Source: Bradyrhizobium archetypum (lineage in GTDB: Bacteria; Pseudomonadota; Alphaproteobacteria; Rhizobiales; Xanthobacteraceae). From it: DNA of 64,000 nucleotides. The notes beneath the pieces are model-generated. The model did no database searches. It worked only from the letters and a program-made list of their open reading frames with translations, and had not been told where the DNA came from. Location: contig NZ_JAAVLW010000004.1 in assembly GCF_013114835.1 (NCBI RefSeq), positions 496,001-560,000 of the forward strand. Direction: 5' to 3'. A program made the position numbers and the translations under genes. This document shows positions 43,561 through 52,552 of this stretch, in pieces (positions within the stretch are counted from its first letter, which is position 1; each line of letters opens with the position of its first letter).

Positions 43561-43579
43561 CTGGCTCTTGGGGAGCCAG
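43561..43579. terminator. 7-bp GC-rich hairpin
   Basis: CTGGCTC, loop TTGGG, GAGCCAG. It lies 3 bases past the stop of the small minus-strand gene at 43582-43716. No T-run follows on either side, so terminator function is weakly supported. Confidence 0.35.
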
Positions 43580-43581
43580 GA

Positions 43582-43716
43582 CTAGAACGGCCATCCCCGC
43601 GCCGCTACTGCCATCGCCGCACTGCCGGCTCCCATCATCAAGAGTACGAGTAGCATCGCGATCAGCGCGCCAGGCTGGGCAAAGGCTGAGAATTCGTGAG
43701 CCAAAATCTTCTTCAT
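43582..43716 (-). CDS. Small single-helix membrane protein, 44 aa
   Basis: The frame MKKILAHEFSAFAQPGALIA then MLLVLLMMGAGSAAMAVAAR ends GWPF before TAG. It has one hydrophobic helix with a basic start. The ribosome site (AAGCGGG) is weak. A hairpin follows directly. It lies upstream of the caa3 oxidase on the same strand. No family is recognised; the short length calls for caution. Confidence 0.4.
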   Translation of the reverse strand: MKKILAHEFSAFAQPGALIAMLLVLLMMGAGSAAMAVAARGWPF

Positions 43717-43771
43717 CCCGCTTAAATGGCGAGCGGATGAAGGTGTTCCTGCAGAGGTGCCCGATCAGGGG

Positions 43772-43981
43772 TCAGGGCCTGTCAGGCGCCCAGTCGAGAT
43801 CGTCGTCGCCCTTGTCTTCGGGATCTGGTTCGCACGGCTTGATGGTCAGATTGTCTGCGAGGACAGATTTGCCTTCGGCGATATCGACCAGGCCGGCCTC
43901 GTCCGCCTTTTTCAGCGTCTCTTCCTTGGTTGGAAAGGTGCGGCTCAGTTTCTGGTCATCCTTGAAGACAGCGTAAGCCAT
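43772..43981 (-). CDS. Conserved small hydrophilic protein, 69 aa
   Basis: ATG 43981 follows GGAGCAAGAGAGC. The protein reads MAYAVFKDDQKLSRTFPTKE, then ETLKKADEAGLVDIAEGKSV, ends with an acidic tail (DPEDKGDDDLDW), and resembles small proteins I recall from Bradyrhizobium. The function is unknown. The site GGAACGTTC lies at 44022-44030 upstream but has no CGTT at the right distance. Confidence 0.65.
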   Translation of the reverse strand: MAYAVFKDDQKLSRTFPTKEETLKKADEAGLVDIAEGKSVLADNLTIKPCEPDPEDKGDDDLDWAPDRP

Positions 43982-44552
43982 CGCTCTCTTGCTCCTTTTC
44001 AGCCTGAATACTCTGAGAGGCAAAGAACGTTCCTCGGCGGATGTGATATCTGGGTGCTTCGTGGCCCATGGCAATCATCGAGCCGCCTTCGCCGTGAGCC
44101 ATGAGAGGCTTGGCGCGGTTCTGGGTGCCGGCGCTGGGCGCCCCCACCCTCGAAACTATCCTAGGTATCACCGATTTCGGATTGGGCTTGCGGCTTTGGC
44201 GGCCTACAGGAACCAACAACACGGATCCAAGAAGGCCTCTGGCCGGCATTGTCCTCGGATATGGAGCGATCCAGACGGCGCAGATTGCTGAAGGGACTGG
44301 GCGGCTCCGCAAACGCTACGATGAACGCAGGCATCAAGCCTCGAAGCGGCGTAACCGACGTCGACCGGCGTGGAAGGCCTCGTCGACACTCGTTTAAAAT
44401 TGGACTGCTTAAGCGTACGCAGATTGGACCTTTTGTCATACCGCTTGGCTTTCTAAGGTAGGGCCAGTGAAAAAGGTCTACGGCTCGATGCGGGGCGCGC
44501 GTTCCCGCAGTTTGAATCAGCGAAGATGCAGAAGTTCACCTCGGAGGAATGA
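43982..44552. other. Gene-poor gap with a possible transaminase remnant
   Basis: Plus-strand frame 44101-44397 includes PLAGIVLGYGAIQTAQIAEG and TGRLRKRYDE (44240-44330), which look like the C-terminal end of a MocR-type PLP regulator (GxxLGYGAIxxxxIxEGxxRL). No other part of such a gene is visible, so it is at most a fragment. The rest of the gap has no recognised gene. Confidence 0.3.
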
Positions 44553-44705
44553 ATGAAGATCCATGCGTGGCCGGCGTTTGCGGCGATGGTCGGAGCCCTC
44601 AGCCCCGTGTCGTTTGAGGCCCGCGCAGCTGACGCGGTGCGCGGCAAAGGTCTGCGGCCTCGTTTTCCTCAAAATGAGTTGCGTACCTCAAATGACCTCT
44701 GCTAG
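44553..44705 (+). CDS. Small ORF with signal-peptide-like start
   Basis: ATG 44553 has a strong GGAGG 5 bases upstream. The 50-residue product MKIHAWPAFAAMVGALSPVS then FEARAADAV looks like a secretion signal with an ARAADA cleavage region, followed by a short charged tail and TAG. It may be a real small exported protein or the truncated 5' end of a larger exported one. It overlaps the proposed LacI start by 14 bases in another frame. Confidence 0.35.
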   Translation: MKIHAWPAFAAMVGALSPVSFEARAADAVRGKGLRPRFPQNELRTSNDLC

Positions 44706-45759
44706 CCTTCAGCGCATGAAGGAGCCGGACGTCAACAGCCCTCTCACACTCAGGGACATCGCCCGCCAGGCTGGCGTCAGCCTCGCGACGGTCGATCGCG
44801 TCCTGCACAACCGGCCGGGCGTGCGGCCGGACACGGTCCGCCGCGTCAAAGAGACGATCGCGCGCAACTCCTTCCAGCCGCATGTGGCCGGCGCCGAGCT
44901 CGCGCGTGGCCGTGCCCGGCGCTTCGCCTTCGTGATGCCATCGGGGCCAAACCTGTTCATGCAGCAGATCCAGTCCTATCTCGGCGAGATGTCGGGCTGG
45001 CTGTCGGCTCGCCGACTCGCGGTCGAGATCGTCGCGACCGACGTGTTCGACGCCTCCGTTCTCGCAAGCTCTCTGGAGGCACTTGCCGGCGAATATGACG
45101 GTGTTGCGATCGTCGCGCTCGATCACCCCGGTGTGCGGGCCGCCATTAACGATCTCGTCGATGGTGGCGCCAAGGTGGTGACGCTGGTCTCCGACGTGCC
45201 GTCGTCGCGCCGTCATTATTATGTTGGCATCGACAATATCGCCGCCGGGCGCACTGCCGGCGCGCTGGTCGGCCGCCTCGTTGGTCCGCGATCCGGCAAG
45301 GTCGCGATCGTCGCCGGCTCGCAAGGTCTGCGCGACCATGCCGAGCGCATCTTCGGCTTCAATCAGGTGATGGCGGCCGAATTTCCCGGGCTTGACGTGC
45401 TGCCTGTGCTCGAAGGCCGCGACGAGGACGAGCGCTCGGAACGGCTGATGTCGCGGCTGCTCGGCAAACATCCTGACATCGTCGGCCTCTACAATGTCGG
45501 CGCCGGCACGCAAGGCGTTGCCAAAGCCTTGATCGATTCCGGCCGCGAGAAGCAGGTGGTGTTCGTCGGCCACGACGTCACCACGCTGACGCGCAAGCTG
45601 TTGCTGCAGGGCGTGATGGATGCGGCGATCTCGCAAAACCCGGGACATGAGGCCCGCGCCGCCGTGCGCGTGCTGCTCGCGCTCGCCCGCGGCGAGCCAA
45701 TCCTGAGTGAGCAGGAGAAGATCCGGATCGATATCGTGATGCGGGACAATCTGCCGTAG
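44692..45759 (+). CDS. LacI-family regulator of the sugar operon
   Basis: The DNA-binding helix-turn-helix reads LTLRDIARQAGVSLATVDRVLHN with the hinge region next, followed by a sugar-binding core (RFAFVMPSGPNLFMQQ; VYNVGAGTQGVAKALID-like region; VVFVGHDVTTLTR). Starts at 44674, 44692 and 44716 are all in frame and none has a good ribosome site; I use 44692 (355 residues). It probably represses the xylB-xylA and ABC transporter genes that follow. Operator not identified. Confidence 0.88.
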   Translation: MTSASLQRMKEPDVNSPLTLRDIARQAGVSLATVDRVLHNRPGVRPDTVRRVKETIARNSFQPHVAGAELARGRARRFAFVMPSGPNLFMQQIQSYLGEMSGWLSARRLAVEIVATDVFDASVLASSLEALAGEYDGVAIVALDHPGVRAAINDLVDGGAKVVTLVSDVPSSRRHYYVGIDNIAAGRTAGALVGRLVGPRSGKVAIVAGSQGLRDHAERIFGFNQVMAAEFPGLDVLPVLEGRDEDERSERLMSRLLGKHPDIVGLYNVGAGTQGVAKALIDSGREKQVVFVGHDVTTLTRKLLLQGVMDAAISQNPGHEARAAVRVLLALARGEPILSEQEKIRIDIVMRDNLP

Positions 45760-45829
45760 GCAGAACTGATTGCAAGGCGGCCCGACAAAGGCGGCAAAGA
45801 TCGCCGACGGGGCCGGAAGGGAGGACGAG

Positions 45830-47284
45830 GTGTATCTCGGGATGGACATCGGCACGTCCGGTGTGAAGGCGGTGCTCGTGAACGAGGCTGGCGCGATCGT
45901 CGCGACAGCCGCGCGCGAGCTTGCGCTCTCGCATCCCGCACCGCTGTGGTCCGAGCAGGATCCGGACACCTGGGTTGATGCGGCGATCGGCGCTGTCGAC
46001 GATCTCGCGTCCGTTCATCCGCGCGATGTCGCGCAGGTGCGTGGCATCGGTCTCTCCGGCCAGATGCACGGCGCTACCTTGCTCGGCGAGGACGGCCGTC
46101 CGCTACGTCCGGCAATCCTGTGGAATGATGGGCGGTCCTATGCCGAATGCGAGAGGCTCGAGGGGTGCTGTCCCTCGCTCTACGCTATCGCTGGCAATCT
46201 CGCGATGCCAGGCTTCACCGCGCCAAAGCTGCTCTGGGTGGCCCGCCACGAGCCCGAGATTTTCGAGCGGGTGGCAAAAGTGCTGCTGCCAAAGGCCTAC
46301 GTGCGCTATCGCCTGACCGGCGAGATGGTCGAGGACATGTCGGACGCAGCCGGCACACTCTGGCTCGACGTCGCTCAGCGCCGCTGGTCTGCGTCGCTGT
46401 TAGAGGCCACCGGGCTCGATCTTCGCCACGTGCCGCGCCTGGTCGAAGGCAGCGAGATCAGCGCGGTACTTGCGAGTGAATTTTCGGAGCGCTGGGGCAT
46501 GGCGAAAGATGTCGTGGTTGCCGGCGGCGCGGGAGACTGTGCCGCTAGCGCGATCGGGCTCGGCGCCATCACGCCCGGCGATGCGTTCCTGTCGCTGGGA
46601 ACTTCAGGCGTCCTGTTTCGTGTTACCGACAATTTCGCACCGGCGCCCGCGTCGGCGGTGCACACCTTCTGTCATGCGCTTCCGGGTCTCTGGCACCAGA
46701 TGGGCGTGATGCTGGCGGCGGCCGCCTCGCTCGCCTGGCTTTCGGGCGTCATGGCGACGCCTGCCGCGGCGCTGCTGGCGCCGCTCGGCGAGACCGTTCG
46801 CGGACCGAGCCCGGTCAAGTTCCTTCCCTATCTCGATGGCGAGCGCACGCCACACAACGACGCTGCCGCCAGCGGCGCGTTAGTGGGTCTTCGCGGCGCA
46901 ACCGGGCGCGATCAGATCGTCCAGGCCGTGCTCGAAGGCGTGGCCTTCGCCGCGCGCGACAATCTCGCGGCGCTCGGCAGCGCCAGCGGGATCACGGAGG
47001 TCGATCTTGTCGGCGGCGGCTCGCGCTCGGCGCTGTGGGCCCAGATCTGCGCCGACGTGCTCGGCATTCCCGTCCACCGCGTCGAGGAGGGCGAGGTCGG
47101 TGCAGCGCTTGGCGCGGCACGGCTCGGCCGGCTTGCTGCAACTAACGAAAACCCTGCCCAGATCTGCACGCGTCCGCGGCGGCTTGCGAGCTTCACGCCG
47201 CGTGCATCTGCCGAAGCCGCCTACGACGAAGCCTATCACCAGTGGCGAAAACTATATCCCGCGCTGAAGGAGTTCTCCCCGTGA
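45830..47284 (+). CDS. xylB: Xylulokinase
   Basis: The protein has 484 residues from GTG 45830, with GGGAGG upstream. [16 protein letters not shown] is the FGGY-kinase phosphate loop, [10 protein letters not shown] the xylulokinase-type sugar-binding motif, [12 protein letters not shown] the phosphate 2 loop, and [20 protein letters not shown] the adenosine-binding C-terminus. It makes D-xylulose 5-phosphate. Its stop overlaps the xylA start (GTGA). Confidence 0.94.
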   Translation: MYLGMDIGTSGVKAVLVNEAGAIVATAARELALSHPAPLWSEQDPDTWVDAAIGAVDDLASVHPRDVAQVRGIGLSGQMHGATLLGEDGRPLRPAILWNDGRSYAECERLEGCCPSLYAIAGNLAMPGFTAPKLLWVARHEPEIFERVAKVLLPKAYVRYRLTGEMVEDMSDAAGTLWLDVAQRRWSASLLEATGLDLRHVPRLVEGSEISAVLASEFSERWGMAKDVVVAGGAGDCAASAIGLGAITPGDAFLSLGTSGVLFRVTDNFAPAPASAVHTFCHALPGLWHQMGVMLAAAASLAWLSGVMATPAAALLAPLGETVRGPSPVKFLPYLDGERTPHNDAAASGALVGLRGATGRDQIVQAVLEGVAFAARDNLAALGSASGITEVDLVGGGSRSALWAQICADVLGIPVHRVEEGEVGAALGAARLGRLAATNENPAQICTRPRRLASFTPRASAEAAYDEAYHQWRKLYPALKEFSP

Positions 47285-48603
47285 ACGTCTCACCCAAATT
47301 CTTCGGGGCGAGTGCGCCGGTCGCTTACGGCGGCAAGGACGCCAAAAGCCCGCTCGCATTCCGCTGGTACGACAAGGATCGCGTCGTGCGCGGACGGCGG
47401 CTCGAGGATCACCTGCGTTTCGCGGTCTGCTACTGGCACTCGTTTTGTTGGCCCGGCGGCGATCCCTTCGGCGGCGAGACATTCCTGCGGCCCTGGCATC
47501 GTGGCACGGATATGATGGCGCTGGCACGGGCCAAGGCCGACATCGCCTTCGAGCTGTTCCGCCTGCTCGATGTGCCCTTCTTCACCTTCCACGATGTCGA
47601 TGCCGCACCGGAAGGGGCCTCGCTCGCCGAATCCGTCGCCAACCTCAACGCCATTGCCGATCTGTTCGAACAGAAGATGGCGTCTTCCAGGGTGCGCCTG
47701 CTCTGGGGCACGGCTAACCTGTTCACGCATCGCCGCTACATGGCTGGCGCCGCAACCAATCCGGATCCGGACATTTTCACCTATGCCGCCGGCCAGGTAC
47801 GGGCCGCGCTCGAGGTGACGCACCGTTTGGGTGGGCAGAACTATGTGCTCTGGGGCGGACGCGAAGGCTATGAGACGCTGCTCAACACCGACCTCAAGCG
47901 CGAGCTCGACCAGCTTGGCCGGTTCGTCTCGCTGGTCGTGGAGCACAAGCACAAGATCGGCTTCAAGGGACCGCTCCTGATCGAGCCGAAGCCGAAGGAG
48001 CCGACCAAGCATCAATATGATTTCGACGTCGCCACCTGCTACGGGTTTCTCCAGCGCTATGACCTTCTGAAAGACGTCAAGCTCAACATCGAACAGAACC
48101 ACGCCATCCTTGCCGGCCACTCGTTCCAGCACGAGATCGCGCTGGCCAAGGCGCTCGGCGTGTTCGGCTCGCTCGACATCAACCGCGGCGACGATCTGCT
48201 CGGCTGGGATACCGACCAATTCGCGATGAACGTGCCGGAGCTGGCGCTGGTGTTCCACGAGATCCTGAAGGCCGGCGGCTTCACGACGGGCGGTCTCAAT
48301 TTCGACGCCAAGATCAGGCGGCAATCGATCGATCCGGACGATCTGATCCATGCCCATGTCGGCTCGATGGACGCCTGCGCGCGGGCGTTCCTTGCCGCCG
48401 CCGACATGCTCGATGCCGAGGCGCTGACGATACCGATTGCGGAACGTTACGCCGGATGGGCTGATGCCGAGGGACGCGCGATCCTCGCTGGCCAGCGTTC
48501 GCTTGCCGAACTTGCTGATCGCGCGCTGGCACCCGGTTTCGATCCACAGCCGCGCTCGGGTCGTCAGGAATATCTGGAATCCTTGGTCAATCGGTACGTC
48601 TGA
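47281..48603 (+). CDS. xylA: Xylose isomerase
   Basis: The protein has 440 residues, the long class II length. GTG 47281 overlaps the xylB stop and has AAGGAG 8 bases upstream. [28 protein letters not shown] (catalytic His-Asp), [15 protein letters not shown] and the metal-binding [18 protein letters not shown] and [19 protein letters not shown] are all present. It turns D-xylose into D-xylulose. Confidence 0.96.
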   Translation: MNVSPKFFGASAPVAYGGKDAKSPLAFRWYDKDRVVRGRRLEDHLRFAVCYWHSFCWPGGDPFGGETFLRPWHRGTDMMALARAKADIAFELFRLLDVPFFTFHDVDAAPEGASLAESVANLNAIADLFEQKMASSRVRLLWGTANLFTHRRYMAGAATNPDPDIFTYAAGQVRAALEVTHRLGGQNYVLWGGREGYETLLNTDLKRELDQLGRFVSLVVEHKHKIGFKGPLLIEPKPKEPTKHQYDFDVATCYGFLQRYDLLKDVKLNIEQNHAILAGHSFQHEIALAKALGVFGSLDINRGDDLLGWDTDQFAMNVPELALVFHEILKAGGFTTGGLNFDAKIRRQSIDPDDLIHAHVGSMDACARAFLAAADMLDAEALTIPIAERYAGWADAEGRAILAGQRSLAELADRALAPGFDPQPRSGRQEYLESLVNRYV

Positions 48604-48615
48604 GCGAGGCCGAGC

Positions 48616-49380
48616 ATGGAAACCGCAGGTGCAGCCGGGCAACCGGTTCTGGAATTGACAGGTATCGGCAAGGAGTTCGGCGCGATCCGCGCGCTGCACG
48701 GCGTCGACATGCAGGTCTTTCCCGGCGAGGTGGTCGGCCTAATGGGCGACAACGGTGCGGGCAAGTCGACGCTCGTGAAAATCATCGCCGGCAATTTCCG
48801 CCCCACCCACGGCGAAATCCGATTCGACGGCAACACGGTCCATTTCTATCGCCCCATCGATGCTCGCGCGGTCGGGATCGAAGTCGTCTATCAGGACCTG
48901 GCGCTTGCCGACAATCTCACGGCCGCGGCCAACGTCTTCCTCGGCCGCGAGCTCAAGCGCAAGTTCGGCCCGTTCGCCTTCCTCGATCACAATGCGATGG
49001 CGGTGCGCGCGCTGGAGCTGTTCGGCGAGCTGCGCTCCGAGACCAGACCGTATGATCTCGTCAAGCAGATGTCGGGCGGTCAACGCCAGGCAGTTGCGAT
49101 CGCACGCACCCGCCTGTCGAACGCCAAGCTCGTGATGATGGACGAGCCGACCGCGGCGATCTCAGTCCGCCAAGTCGAGCAGGTCCTCGGCCTGATCCAT
49201 CGGCTGAAAGAGCAGGGGGTCGCGGTCATGCTGATCTCCCACCGCATGCCGGACGTCTTCGCGGTGTGCGACCGCGTCGTCGTCATGCGCCGCGGCGAGA
49301 AACGGGCGGATAAGTCGATCCGCGATACCAGTCCCGAGGAAGTCACTGCCCTGATCACCGGCGCGAAGGAGGCTGCGTGA
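48616..49380 (+). CDS. Sugar ABC transporter ATP-binding protein
   Basis: The protein has 254 residues, a single ABC domain. Walker A GDNGAGKST near residue 48, signature MSGGQRQAVAIAR and Walker B KLVMMDEPTAAIS. A single rather than double domain, with a permease of RbsC/FrcC type next, matches rhizobial fructose/xylose FrcA-like importers. It overlaps the permease start. Substrate inferred from xylA/xylB. Confidence 0.9.
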   Translation: METAGAAGQPVLELTGIGKEFGAIRALHGVDMQVFPGEVVGLMGDNGAGKSTLVKIIAGNFRPTHGEIRFDGNTVHFYRPIDARAVGIEVVYQDLALADNLTAAANVFLGRELKRKFGPFAFLDHNAMAVRALELFGELRSETRPYDLVKQMSGGQRQAVAIARTRLSNAKLVMMDEPTAAISVRQVEQVLGLIHRLKEQGVAVMLISHRMPDVFAVCDRVVVMRRGEKRADKSIRDTSPEEVTALITGAKEAA

Positions 49381-50462
49381 TGGCCATGCCCCTGGAGTCC
49401 CCGATCTCCTTCACCAATGTCGGCCGTATCAGGTGGTGGCAGCGCGGCATCTTTGCATCTCAAACCGGCTACGTTCTGCTGGCGCTGCTGGTGCTGCTGA
49501 TCGCGATGCATTTTGCCAGCCCCTATTTCTTCACGCAGGGCAACATGCAGAACGTGGCGAAGAATTTTTCCTTCATCGCCATCGCCACTCTCGGCATCAC
49601 CTTCGTGATCATCACCGGCGGCATCGATCTTTCGGTGGGATCGATGATGTGCTTCTCCGCCATGATCACATCCATGGTGATGTCGGGTCTGTCGACGCCG
49701 GGCATGCCCGGCGCATTCCTGTTCGTGCACCTGGCTGCGGACGGCAAGACCGTGGTCGCCAATGTGCCGGGGCTGATCCTGCTTGTCTCGATCCTGGCGG
49801 GACTTGTCGTCGCGCTGATCGGCGGCCTGGTCAACGGCTTCTGCATCGCCGTGCTCGGATTGTCGCCTTTCGTCACCACGCTCGGCATGCTGTCGATCGT
49901 CCGCGGTCTCGGCTATGTGGTTTCCAACGGCCGCGGGAGCTTTCCGGGCGGGCCAGACGCCGATTATTTCTATGCGCTGACCTCGGGCGATCTGTTCGGC
50001 GTGCCGGCCCCCTTCATCTATCTCCTGATCCTCGCGGCGGTCATGGCGATCGTGCTGCACCATACGAGTTTCGGCCGTCACGTCTTCGCGCTTGGCGGCA
50101 ACGAGAAGGCGGCGGAATTGACCGGCATCCCGGTCATACGGGTCAAGATCAAGGTCTACGTGATTTGCGCGCTGGCTGCAGGGTTACAGGGCATCATCGT
50201 CTCGGGCTGGCTGGGGTCGGCGCCCGCGAATATGGCGACGTCCTACGAGCTCAACGTGATCGCGGCGGCGGTCATCGGCGGCGCCAATCTCGCGGGTGGC
50301 GTCGGCGGCCCGCTCGGGGCCATTGTTGGCTGCGTGCTGCTTGAGGTGATCCGCAACGGCCTCGTGCTCGCGCAGGTCAGCTCCTACTGGCAGCAGGCGC
50401 TCGTGGGCGTGATCATCATCCTGGCCGTGCTGGTCGACCGGATCCGCTCGCGCATCACTTGA
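49380..50462 (+). CDS. Sugar ABC transporter permease
   Basis: The protein has about 360 residues from ATG 49380 (GTG 49377 also possible), with GGAGG upstream. It has eight to ten membrane segments and the family motif FALGGNEKAAELTGIPV-type coupling loop, preceded by TLGITFVIITGGIDLSVGS, typical of RbsC/XylH/FrcC permeases. It forms the channel with the single-domain ATPase before it. Confidence 0.9.
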   Translation: MAMPLESPISFTNVGRIRWWQRGIFASQTGYVLLALLVLLIAMHFASPYFFTQGNMQNVAKNFSFIAIATLGITFVIITGGIDLSVGSMMCFSAMITSMVMSGLSTPGMPGAFLFVHLAADGKTVVANVPGLILLVSILAGLVVALIGGLVNGFCIAVLGLSPFVTTLGMLSIVRGLGYVVSNGRGSFPGGPDADYFYALTSGDLFGVPAPFIYLLILAAVMAIVLHHTSFGRHVFALGGNEKAAELTGIPVIRVKIKVYVICALAAGLQGIIVSGWLGSAPANMATSYELNVIAAAVIGGANLAGGVGGPLGAIVGCVLLEVIRNGLVLAQVSSYWQQALVGVIIILAVLVDRIRSRIT

Positions 50463-50553
50463 GGTTACTCCGGGAGGGCAACGAACGCGTCGTCTATCCG
50501 CCTTCTGGAGCATGCATTTCAAAAGGATAGGCACAAACGTGTGGAGGGAACCA

Positions 50554-51486
50554 ATGAAGAAGATGCTTCTCGCAGGCATTGCCATCGCAATGATGGCCAC
50601 GCCGGCATTCGCCCAGACCTACAAGTTCGTGATTGTGCCCAAGGCGATGAACAATCCGTTTTTCGACGTCGCGCGCGACGGTTGCCTGAAGCGCGCCAAG
50701 GAACTCGGTAACGTCGAGTGCATCTACAAGGGGCCTGTCGAGCATGAGCCCGCGACGCAGGCGCAGATCATCCAGGATTTCATTACGCAGAAGGTGGATG
50801 GTCTAGCGATTTCGGTCGCGGATGTCGCGGCGATGACCAAGTCGATCGACGCCGCGACCGCGGCCGGTATTCCCGTCATCACCTTCGATGCGGATGCCCC
50901 CGGCTCCAAGCGCATTGCCTATATCGGCACAAACAACAAGGACTTCGGACTCGCGCTCGGCAGGCAATTGCTGCAGCTCAAGCCTGAGGGCGGCAAATAT
51001 GCCGTCGTCTCCGGCGGTCCCGGCGCCAAGAACCTCGCCGAGCGCGTCGATGGCGTGCGTGAGGCGCTCAAGGGCTCGAAGTGGGTCGAGGTCGCGGGCT
51101 CGCCGACCTTCTGCAATGACGACCCTGCGCTTGCGGTCCAGCAGATGGCGGACCTGCGCACCGCGACGCCGGACTTGGGAGCGATCGTGCCGGTTGGCGG
51201 CTGGCCGATGTTCGCGCCGGAAGGCTACAAGGCCTTCGTCAACAAGAACAAGAAGGACATCGAAGCCGGCAAGCTGACGCTCGTCGTCGCCGATACGCTG
51301 AAGATGCAGCTCGAACTGCTGCGCGACGGCTACTCCAACGCGCTTACGGGACAGCGCCCGTTCGAGATGGGCGAGAAGGCGATGGACACTCTGCTGGCCA
51401 TCAAGAAGGGCCAGAAAGTGCCCGAGGTCATCTATACGGGCCTCGACCTCGTAACCAGGGACAACGTCGCTCAACTCTTGAAATAG
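50554..51486 (+). CDS. Sugar ABC transporter periplasmic binding protein
   Basis: The protein has 310 residues. ATG 50554 follows GTGGAGGGAACCA. Signal peptide of about 20 residues (MATPAFAQ cleavage region), then a type I binding fold: FVIVPKAMNNPFFDVARDG, KVDGLAISVADVAAMTKS, VITFDADAPGSKRIAYIGTN. It is of the RbsB/XylF cluster. It delivers the sugar to the permease. A long hairpin follows the stop and probably ends the message or trims it. Confidence 0.9.
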   Translation: MKKMLLAGIAIAMMATPAFAQTYKFVIVPKAMNNPFFDVARDGCLKRAKELGNVECIYKGPVEHEPATQAQIIQDFITQKVDGLAISVADVAAMTKSIDAATAAGIPVITFDADAPGSKRIAYIGTNNKDFGLALGRQLLQLKPEGGKYAVVSGGPGAKNLAERVDGVREALKGSKWVEVAGSPTFCNDDPALAVQQMADLRTATPDLGAIVPVGGWPMFAPEGYKAFVNKNKKDIEAGKLTLVVADTLKMQLELLRDGYSNALTGQRPFEMGEKAMDTLLAIKKGQKVPEVIYTGLDLVTRDNVAQLLK

Positions 51487-51514
51487 GAACGAGCGCAGCC
51501 CCAACGTTGCCGCG

Positions 51515-51542
51515 CTCCCTTCCCCGCTTGCGGGGGAGGGAG
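51515..51542. terminator. Strong GC hairpin after the ABC genes
   Basis: The arms CTCCCTTCCCCGC and GCGGGGGAGGGAG pair over 13 bp with one G-T pair and a 2-base loop. No T-run follows. Such palindromes (CCCTCCCCGCxxGCGGGGAGGG) are scattered in Bradyrhizobium-type genomes as intergenic repeats, so it may be a repeat element that also stops or stabilises the message. Confidence 0.55.
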
Positions 51543-51572
51543 TGCTAGTTTCGGCCTCGAAAGGATTTTGAA

Positions 51573-52550
51573 ATGAAGCGTGTGCGGCTTGGGAAGGGGC
51601 TCGACGTTACGGTGATCGGCCTCGGAACGGCTCCGATCGGCGGATTGTTCTCGCCGGTCAGCGACGCCGATGCAGAAGCGACCATCGAGCGCGCCTGGTC
51701 GCTCGGGGTCCGTTTCTTCGACACCGCGCCGCTCTACGGCTTTGGATTGGCCGAGCGTCGCCTGGGTCGTTTTCTGCGCCGGCAAAAGCGGGATTCATTC
51801 GCGATTTCGACCAAGGTCGGGCGCCTGCTCCGTTCAGCCACTGCCGCTCCAGAAGACGACCACTACAAGGGAACACCCGCCGAACGGCCGCAATTCGACT
51901 TCAGCTACGACGGGGTGATGCGATCGGTTGAGGAAAGCCTCGCCCGTCTCGGGCTCGACCGCGTCGATGTACTGCTCGTCCATGATCCGGATGACCACTA
52001 TGAGGATGCCATCGCCGGTGCCTTCCGCGCGCTCCGGCGCTTGCGCGACGATGGCACGGTCAAGGCGATCGGCGCCGGCATGAATCATTCCGGGATGCTC
52101 GCCCGCTTCGCCGAAGCAGCGCCAGTCGATTGCTTCCTGCTGGCGGGCCGCTATACGCTGCTCGATCAGGGCGCGCTGACGACATTGTTTCCGGTCTGCC
52201 GTGCGAAGGGCATCGGCATCATTCTCGGCGGCATCTACAACAGCGGCATCCTCGCGAACCCGCGCACTGGGGCGAAGTTCAATTACGAAGACGCCGATGC
52301 GGCGCTCATCGCCCGCGCGCTGGCGCTGGAGGCGCTGTGCCGCAAGCATGGCACGGAGCTGAAGGCCGCCGCCGTGCAGTTCTGTATGGCCCATCCTGCG
52401 GTAACGGTCGCGCTGCAAGGCGCGCGATCCGCTGCGGAGGTTTTGGATAACATCACGATGGCAGAGCGGTCGGTGCCGTCCGCCTTCTGGCAGGAGCTGC
52501 GCGAGCGCAAGTTGGTCGACGCGTCAGCACCGCTGCCGGGCGGAGCCTGA
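51573..52550 (+). CDS. Aldo/keto reductase (sugar dehydrogenase type)
   Basis: The protein has 325 residues. The AKR fold is shown by VIGLGTAPIGGLF, RFFDTAPLYGFGLAERRLGRFL (Asp and Tyr of the catalytic site), FAISTKVGRLL (Lys) and DVLLVHDPDDH (His position). The sequence resembles L-fucose/D-threo-aldose 1-dehydrogenases. It probably oxidises an aldose to a lactone, for the hydrolase next door. It follows the ABC genes after a hairpin. Confidence 0.87.
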   Translation: MKRVRLGKGLDVTVIGLGTAPIGGLFSPVSDADAEATIERAWSLGVRFFDTAPLYGFGLAERRLGRFLRRQKRDSFAISTKVGRLLRSATAAPEDDHYKGTPAERPQFDFSYDGVMRSVEESLARLGLDRVDVLLVHDPDDHYEDAIAGAFRALRRLRDDGTVKAIGAGMNHSGMLARFAEAAPVDCFLLAGRYTLLDQGALTTLFPVCRAKGIGIILGGIYNSGILANPRTGAKFNYEDADAALIARALALEALCRKHGTELKAAAVQFCMAHPAVTVALQGARSAAEVLDNITMAERSVPSAFWQELRERKLVDASAPLPGGA

Positions 52551-52552
52551 CA

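Noticed and set aside
47290..48699. 469-codon minus-strand frame opposite xylA
   Set aside because: Same reason: the xylA protein is unmistakable on the plus strand.
51515..51542. Classical rho-independent terminator
   Set aside because: The stem is strong but no T-run follows; it may be a dispersed GC palindrome, so I kept only a moderate confidence.
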